DNA from: Symbiodinium microadriaticum
Taxonomy: Eukaryota; Sar; Dinophyceae; Suessiales; Symbiodiniaceae
Assembly: GCA_001939145.1 (NCBI GenBank)
Contig: LSRX01000782.1
Coordinates: forward strand, 181,702-245,701
Length of the DNA stretch: 64,000 nucleotides
Direction: 5' to 3'
Below the pieces are notes generated by a model that saw only the letters and a program-made list of their open reading frames with translations, ran no database searches and was not told the DNA's origin. Every line of letters starts with the position of its first letter. Within the stretch, counting starts at the first letter, position 1. Positions 57,375 through 64,000 of the stretch are shown piece by piece. A program made the position numbers and the translations under genes.

Positions 57375-57653
57375 GGCAGCACAAAAAAAAAACTAACTAC
57401 GCAGAGTGGGTCATCTAACCGACTGCCTGGTCACAGAAACTTCGTGTGCGTGGGGTGACACGGATCAGAGTTATCACACAAGTGATGAAAATCGCACGGT
57501 GAAGCTCGAAACTGCGATGCAAGGAATGGCTGGCGATGCTCGAAAGCCTCGAGCTCACCATCATGACGCGGCTTGAGCACAACGTGGATGCGCGGCCAAC
57601 CTGTCCTCAACGACCAGGCACACTTCCGCAGTTCCGCAGGCTTCCCTCGAAGC

Positions 57654-58400
57654 TCAGAGTCGCTCAAATAAAGCAAGCATCGGCCAATTCAGAAGAGCTC
57701 CGGACCGTCCCCACGTTGCCCGGGTAACAAGCACAATCCTCGTCATGAATGCGGTCACTCCTGTTTGCTTGCAAGAATCGGTACCGTGCAACCAGCGCCT
57801 GCCGTACCTGGTTAGAGGCAGGCAGAGCCACGCGATCTCTGCAAAGTGCATGTGCTTCTCGTTCCTCTGCGACTTCATCTCCAAGTCTCGCCTGGCCGCC
57901 TGGCCGGTGCCTTCCTGGCCCGGACTCGACAGATGCCGATTTCCCACGCCTCAGAAATCCTGCATGCAAGTTGGAATCGCTTAGGAAAGGTTTCCGAATC
58001 CGAAAGTCTGGGATGGTCTGGCTAGCCCTTGCGCAGTTGTCACACTTTCGCACCTCAGAGTGCTGCAAAAACTACTTTCTTCTGGCCATCAGGTCTTCAT
58101 TGTCGGCACAACGTGCACACGGCACGCTCGGGCTGTCTGAGTTGTGATGTGTCCTAAAGACTGAATCCGAAAGACTTCCAGGCTGCTCACAACATGGTCT
58201 ACACAGTGGCAGCAATGCGGTCGCAGGAAGCGCATTTCTGTGGGCTGTTGTTTTGCTACTCGCTCTCGCTATACCTGTTCTACACGCCATAGCCTCAAGG
58301 CTCACCTTGACAAGACAACGGCGACAATGGATGAAACTCGAATCGTCGCGTCTGTTAAGCGCCCACGGCATCCAGTCTTGCACCTCAGCTGTACGGCCTA
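57654..58400 (-). CDS. Unidentified minus-strand exons
   Basis: The frame 58068-57664 contains ASNQVRQALVARYRFLQANR, and an overlapping frame (57947-57654) contains EKHMHFAEIAWLCLPLTRYG. One of them is probably coding. The stretch to 58400 is Cys/Arg-rich in the minus frame and uncertain. Confidence 0.3.
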
Positions 58401-58689
58401 AAGCAGCTGTAGACTACATCACCAAGGCCCCAAGCAGGCAACTGAAGCCAAGACGCGCTTTGACCTGTAAAACTCGTTCTCTGCTTGTGACCAATCATCC
58501 CATGTGGAGACTCCAGCACCTCTCCTCGGCACTGCATTCAACAACATTAAGCCATCATTAAGCATAGTGCCGCCCCGTGTTTGGTCTGTTGCAATGGACA
58601 GCGAAGACGAAAGAAGGCACAAGATGGCGCAAGTTCAAGGCTGAGTCTCCTCGCAGGCGTTTGCCAGGCGAACTGGGCCCAATCGCCAC

Positions 58690-59669
58690 GGGCGGTGTGT
58701 GCGCTCTGCACTGCAGGGACTTGCAGCGCTGGTGGGCGGTTCGGCTCTGGCCCGCCACGCGGTGGCTGCCAAGGGGCCTGGGAATGAATGGAATGAACTC
58801 CGGCAACGTAGACTAGACAGACCTAGACACCTGCACCTTGCATGTTGGCCTAGCCACACCGTCCTCACAGGTTGCAGGCGCTGGTTCGCTTGTCAGGGCC
58901 TGCCGAAGCATTCACCAAAACGAGCACCGAGTCCACACAGATTTGTGCCACGGGCGGCTTGACGCAGCCTGTCGAACATAGTGATGCAGAGCTTTGTCTC
59001 GCAGAAGCATTGCCACATCCGCCTGTTTTCCAACTTTGGACGGCGATGCTACGACCATTCCAAGCTTCACCCCCGGAGCCTGCCCAGACTTGCGGCCCTC
59101 GTTCAGCAAACCTGGAGATTGCCGTTGTTTGCCACTTCGTTGGCAATCTAGCTTGCAAATCAATCCAAACTGTGCCCAAATCTGCACAGCTGATCTGGGA
59201 TGCCGACGCTGCACTATCCGCTTCATTTCGCCACGGCCTCCGGAAGTCAAGGGAGGCTAGCAAAGCTTTTCAAATGTTGGAGGCTCTTCTACCCATTCTA
59301 CCCACCTGCCCATGGGCAAGGCCCCGCTCACAGTGCTAGCCACCAACGCAATGGAAACTGAGGCCGGGCACGATGCGAGATGATGGACTGGTCAAACCAT
59401 TCCCTTGGGCTGATGCTAATGGTAATGAACACATGAACCCACAAACCATTGCGGTGGAGCCGGGGGTAGAGCTGCCAATGTCGCACCGCAGGGAGCTCGT
59501 CCGAAAGAGAGATGTTCAAGTGAAGTCCCAAGGCGATGCGCACTATCCGGAGTTACAAAGCCAGCAACAACTGACACCGGTAGAGGAAGGAGCGTGCCCA
59601 CCCGTCGAGACCTCTGGACCTAGCGACGCAGTTAGATGGCTTCGTAGACGAGTGCTGACGAGCGTCTGA
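58690..59669 (+). CDS. Unidentified plus-strand gene with a 42-nt intron
   Basis: A frame follows the acceptor CACAG at about 58866-58870 (LQALVRLSGPAEAFTK; VEHSDAELCLAEALPHPPV; LRKSREASKAFQMLEALL) and would hit TAG at 59337-59339. A 42-nt GC-AG intron (59321-59362, AG|GCCCCG to CTGAG|G) removes that stop and continues in phase. The next exon (GLVKPFPWADANGNEHMNPQ; IAVEPGVELPMSHRRELVRK; SDAVRWLRRRVLTSV) ends at 59667-59669. An upstream exon near 58690-58790 (ALQGLAALVGGSALARHAVA) may belong to it. A minus-strand frame over 58865-59263 is also open but lacks downstream partners. Family not recognised. Confidence 0.45.
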
Positions 59670-59817
59670 TGCGACTCCAGCCCCAGCATTGCAAACCTTG
59701 CGAAGATTCCCATGACGTTAACTCTTCATGTCCACTGGCATACAACCTCTGCTATGTCGCTGACTGGTCAGGTGCACGCAGGAGATATAGCAGAAACTCA
59801 AGAACATATAGGCCGCC

Positions 59818-60720
59818 TCAGATCCGACACATGTCGAGCAAGGCATTCACACCGGACTCCTGTTGCTGCATAAAACTTACCATGCGCAGTAAAGCAACAG
59901 CAGCACGATTGATGTTAACCCTGGCGGGGCCGAGTGGGTTTCTTGCTAACAAGGCGCAATCGTAGACGTTCCTGAGACAGGAAACAGATGCGGATGCGGA
60001 CAGTACTTTCCCGCAGCAGATGTAGTGGCGGAAAGCCTCTCCAATGCCTTTAGCTGCCTTCCTGGTCCTTCCCCTTACTCCCGATCCAAATCGCCCTTCA
60101 GTCTTTGCTGGCCCGGTGCTGTTGCTTTGGAACGTCTGCATCCAGGGCCCTCATCTTCTCTAGGCCCGTAACAGCCTCGGAGGTGTTCGGGAGCGGGTGT
60201 GGAAACAGAAACGACTTGGGTGATCTCTGAGTCTTGTGCAGCCTTCCATGCCTTGACGGCTGCTTGTCCCACAAAGTTGCCGTTGGCCGGCAGTTTGAAG
60301 CCCTGGGTCCGAGCTTGGGAACAAACGCCTCGAAGGAGGTAACATGAGGTAACGTTAAAGTTGCCAAAGCCCTTTGTCGAGCTGCAGCACCGCCCAGCGG
60401 ATTGTTGAACAGCTCTCTTCGCAGATAGCCCTTTGGCAGCAAAAGGCTCTTGGCATTCCATGTTTCACACGGGAATGTGCTCTACCAAGCTCGCGCATAC
60501 AAGTACCGCAAGCACCCGTGCCTTCAGCAGCTTGATCTGTTCATCTTTCGGCACCTTGCATTCAACTTATGGTGTCCAGCATGGCAGGAGTTCAGCGTGA
60601 CAAGAACAGGTCATGCACAGACACACGAGCTGATGGACAACATTCGTTGGGCGCCGTCAACCCAGCAGTCGTCCATGGGAAGACGGCATTTAGTATCCGA
60701 GCCCCGGCTGTTCCTTTCTC
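59818..60720 (-). CDS. Unidentified minus-strand gene, several exons
   Basis: Protein-like segments in order: about 60560-60480 (PKDEQIKLLKARVLAVLVCA), about 60440-60300 (LPKGYLRRELFNNPLGGAAA), about 60300-60190 (NGNFVGQAAVKAWKAAQDSE) and about 60020-59818 (VYDCALLARNPLGPARVNIN). Exon junctions not fixed. No family recognised. It lies directly downstream of the Ulp1-like gene. Confidence 0.4.
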
Positions 60721-60799
60721 AGTTCACGCCCAGCCCAGGTCCACAATTTTGAGTTCCGAGACGACACTTTCAGGCCCTGGGCCTGCCTGGCTTCCCGTC

Positions 60800-63767
60800 T
60801 GCATTCGGCGACATTTTTCGAGAGGTGTTGACGGAGACTGAGAAATTACCGAGTGCCCCCGGCTCCCACACGAACATCTGCATGCAGGCGGCAGCCAACG
60901 GAAAGGGGCACGCCACGGTGTTATACATCCTCCCACGGTGCTGCCGAGGCACTGGTTCCCAGGCTGAGTCCAGGCAAACGATGCGTGGTGCATCCTGAGT
61001 GGGGGGGGTGTCTGAGAAGTGGAACTGCAGGGATGTAATCAGCCTCCAGATTCCGTAAAAGCCCTGGACACGCAGCCTGTCTACTCTGTGCCATTATTCT
61101 GAGCCGCTGGGTGTTCATCACTGGAGTCGGCCAGCTCGATTGCACGGTGTGGATGGCATACGAAGAAACTCAGTTCAACAAGAAACCAAAGCGAGAGAAT
61201 TCTCCACGTGAAAGACCATTCCATCGGACACCGGCTTCTAAACTGCCAGGCTGCACACACCAGTGGAGGTTCCCCTGGCAGGAGCAGTGCAATGTCATGA
61301 CTTGGGAAGAAGCCTTTAATCGCATGCTCTTTCTACCATCTGCAATGCATGGTCAATGTGAGCGTACGCCGTACGCACGTGTGTCAGCTACATCGGTTGT
61401 CTCTGCACGATTTACATTGTAATTCTACCCAGACTGCGCTCCTCACTTGTAGCTGCACTTAGGCCCAGTTTTCTGCCTTTGAAGTAGCTTCAATTGAGGA
61501 ACTGAGAGGCGAAATATGCAATATGCACAGAAGTCAATAACATCTTGTAACATGTGCTGCCTCACATTATGCTTTCACATCAGTTCAACAATACTGAAAC
61601 TTGCCTCCCTCTTATCTTCCTTGTTTCGGCTTCCTTCCCCCCTTCCTGCCGGTGAAAATCCGACCAACGGTACGCACGGCGGGGGAACATAAAGCAGGAC
61701 AAGATACCAGAGCTCTCGAACCAAGCCGCACCAGATTGCACATGTCGGTTCATAGAGATATGTAGAGATGTACGGCGGAGAAGAGAATCTATCCCAGCAA
61801 CCTCATTGACCGGGTAGATCAGGACTCGCTGTGCGGCGACGCCCCCGGAAACGCTCCTGGAAGCTATAGGGGCTCTGCGTGGCTCTGCGCTGCTCTCGCA
61901 CCCTCGGCCTGGTCCAGGTTTTCACATTTTCCCATCCTTTCTCACCACCTGCAGTCGATGCCGCTTCAAACGTCTCATGTTTCAATGTGCCGCCAGGTGG
62001 CTGGATGCGCCACAGGCAGTGAGGCGGGTGAAGAACTGCGTCTTTGCGACCTCGGGAAGACACTTCTCTCGCATAGTAGCACTAACTACAGCAGAAGCCA
62101 AGCTGCACAGCGAGCGAACAGCCTCTAAGTTTTGCAGAGAGTCATACAGCTCCTCTTGCAGCTTGGCTGGTGCGGCCACATCGATGGCCAGGCGCCTGAT
62201 GGGTTTTGACAAAAAATCAAGAGCCGGCCATGGTTTTAAGTTACAAGGGTCTCGTCAACCGGGCAGCATGAAAAAATCCATGATGGTGTCGTTGAGCCAC
62301 TGCTCGTCCTCAGACGGCTTTGCACATGCGACACTCGTCTTACTTGACCAGAGTTTTCACGAGCCTCCAAGAGGTCAAGATCTCTCTCCTTGGCGTCAAA
62401 AAAATAATGCATTTTCTACTGGTCAAGAGACTTCGCAACTTCAAACAAGGCGCTTCCAGGACAGTGCCCTGGTAGCGGAGGGCAAAAGGCCTCAGAGGCG
62501 CAAGCTGTTGGATGAGGGTTCTCCTCTTTGACAGAGAGCTTCAGCTGTCGACTCGACAGCCGGTCGAGGCATCAGTCCCAGCGAGCGGGGCCCATACCTG
62601 AATGCCGCTCTGAGAACAAGCTCTGATCGTCTCTACTGTACTTCTGCAGAAACATCCCAGATCAGCTTCGCCGCAGGGTCAGATGCCGTAGCCAGCTCAT
62701 CAGTGTTGCCAACACAGGTCTCAGCTCCTCTCGGGGACGGATGTGGGCTTGACATACAGTGCTCCAGGCCGAAGACGCCTCTGCGTAAGGTGAAAGAGTC
62801 ACAGTGGAAATTCGATGACCTTCCGCCATGAAGTCCACCTCTGCCCAGATTTCTTCGAAGAACTTCAGCTGATTTTAAACCCGTACTATGTCACATTCCT
62901 GACGGAATGACCAGCCGCTCCGACGCTTCAGTGGCTTCAGCTGAACCGCAATCACCATAAGAGAGAAGCAGAGGCTCAGCACCCGGCTGCAAAACCAGTT
63001 GGTGCGAGAGGCGGTGAAAGGGATAGGATCACCTGAGCTGCACGGGTCGGGCTTCCGGCGCAGCCACACAGACATCTGCTGAGTTTCACCGGAGTTCAGT
63101 AAAAGACAAGCTCATTACATTCGGGAGGCCCGAAAAGTTTGAGCATGGCCGATCTGGTGCTTCCCTTCTCACAAGCTACAGATGGAACGTGTTTCATGTA
63201 CTGGTGATTGTGCCCGTGAGTGCAGGACACACTCCCAGCTGCACTGGCACACCACTACTTGTGCAGCTTCCCAGTCATGATCATGACCGTACTCTCAGCC
63301 CAGTAGCAAACTGGCCGTCGCCCTTAACTTCCACGTCACTCACACCAGCGAGGGGAATGATCAGCTCGTCTTGCTCATCTTCCTCGCCCGGCTCCTCACA
63401 GGGATCTGCTCCGGCAAACGGGGCCGGAGTGGAACGATTGTAGGTTTTCATCCTCCAGCAGGCCACTAGTTTAGAGCTCCGTGGGCGTAGGGCGTCAGGT
63501 TCACCAGAATTTGGAGACCTAGTTACAATTTTTGCCTCCTGCGTTGCTGAGCGAATCACTTGGCAGGGTGTCAGTTGAACTCCCGTAAATTCTGAACTCG
63601 TGTGCAGCTGATTGTCACGTAGCACTCACATGGCACTTGTGGGCCAGACATGCCAAGGACAGCTCATTTCGAGCTAACTTGCGCAAAGGACTCAATTTCT
63701 TAAAGATTCTTTCCTCAGCAACGAGTTTCAACTCATCCTCACAATCCTCCATTTGGCAAAATGCCAT
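60800..63767 (-). CDS. Ulp1/SENP-like cysteine protease (C48), multi-exon, partial model
   Basis: Ulp1-type enzymes cleave SUMO or related modifiers from proteins. The protease core is recognisable: DEQWLNDTIMDFFM (62268-62308), RLAIDVAAPAKLQEELYDSL (62051-62195), KHETFEAASTAGGEKGWENV then KTWTR (61909-62000), the catalytic-His exon GNLHWCVQ (61251-61274) and WEPVPRQ (60941-60963). Placed introns are 72 nt (AT|GC) and 50 nt (GAG|GT) with matching phase. The exons with the catalytic Asp and the DCG-Cys motif were not found; MFVWE near 60870 may follow the latter. Upstream exons, tentatively of the same gene: 63630-63767 (ATG, MAFCQMEDCEDELKLVAEER, donor CAT|GTGAGT), about 63600-63281 (DELIIPLAGVSDVEVKGDGQ, GRAM/PH-like), about 63075 (MSVWLRRKPDP) and 62868 to about 62665 (LKFFEEIWAEVDFMAEGHRI). 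Confidence 0.65.
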
Positions 63768-63787
63768 CTCACTTTTACTTAGTTAGA

Positions 63788-64000
63788 TTAAGATTTTGGG
63801 TTCGGTTCGCGTTTGGCGATTTGGAATAACAGGATTTTAGGCTGCACGTATGGATCGGACACAGCAACAGGAGGACAACGAAGAAACCCACCGCGCACAA
63901 AGCTCTGGGCACTGGGCTGAGCCATGGCCAACCACAGTCCCACCACCAAGCCACCAAGCAGATGCCCGGGCCATGAGACGGAGTCCAGCAAAGAGAACCC
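63788..64000 (-). CDS. Rhomboid-like intramembrane protease, C-terminal fragment
   Basis: The minus frame enters from the window edge and reads LLDSVSWPGHLLGGLVVGLW then LAMAQ, the His-containing transmembrane helix pattern of rhomboids (S-x-x-G-H-L-x-G-x-x-x-G). A short hydrophilic tail follows to a stop at 63788. The nucleophile Ser helix (GASG or GxSx) would lie outside the window, so activity cannot be judged. The tail stops only about 20 nt before the ATG of the next minus-strand gene, a very tight tandem arrangement if no further exon exists. Confidence 0.5.
   Translation of the reverse strand, partial: GFSLLDSVSWPGHLLGGLVVGLWLAMAQPSAQSFVRGGFLRCPPVAVSDPYVQPKILLFQIAKREPNPKS

Noticed and set aside
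62545..62831. 95-codon plus-strand open frame
   Set aside because: The minus strand over the same DNA gives a more protein-like sequence (FFEEIWAEVDFMAEGHR) that follows an AG acceptor and fits the neighbouring exons.

Overview
The window looks like nuclear DNA of a dinoflagellate, most plausibly a photosynthetic one of the Symbiodiniaceae type. The evidence is in the genes. Wherever protein homology lets exons be placed and reading phase checked, introns are short (mostly 42-95 nt), end in AG followed by G, and begin with GC more often than GT. I counted about 30 GC donors, about 15 GT and 2 GA. The gene content agrees: a CDPK kinase, several cold-shock domains and an FKBP with a plastid-style leader. 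Most recognisable genes lie on the minus strand, as in dinoflagellate one-directional clusters. Two plus-strand islands stand out, near 7.8-8.5 kb and 58.6-59.7 kb. I see no rRNA, tRNA, CRISPR or prokaryotic features.

Layout. 0-5 kb: exon fragments and a long C2-like/disordered ORF (2.6-4.9 kb). 5-7.8 kb: simple repeats. 7.8-8.5 kb: plus-strand armadillo-like exon. 9.4-15.8 kb: minus-strand coiled-coil genes around an ADP-ribosylglycohydrolase-like gene (11.8-13.4 kb). 15.9-17.7 kb: two degenerate repeat arrays in inverted orientation. 19.1-21.9 kb: a protein with two fibronectin type III domains whose large GC-AG intron holds a repeat island. 23.2-23.9 kb: a leader-bearing FKBP prolyl isomerase. 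24.8-31.3 kb: unidentified minus-strand exons, then a probable dynein heavy-chain tail fragment. 31.9-42.2 kb: five cold-shock domains on one strand, interrupted by a 1.3 kb minisatellite (36.5-37.9 kb) and hairpin elements. 44.9-47.0 kb: a fully assembled seven-exon gene for a 441-residue EF-hand plus 2-oxoglutarate/Fe(II) oxygenase. 48.5-54.7 kb: a CDPK assembled from at least 27 small exons. 56-60.6 kb: microsatellites and unidentified exons on both strands. 60.8-63.8 kb: a Ulp1/SENP-like (C48) protease. 63.8-64 kb: the tail of a rhomboid-like membrane protease.

The recognisable genes suggest calcium signalling (CDPK, EF-hand oxygenase), RNA binding (cold-shock array), SUMO-type deconjugation and protein folding. 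They do not form a shared pathway or operon. All calls come from reading the translated sequence and from family knowledge; no search was run. Exon models with matched phases are the firmest; single-exon calls without a recognised family are tentative.
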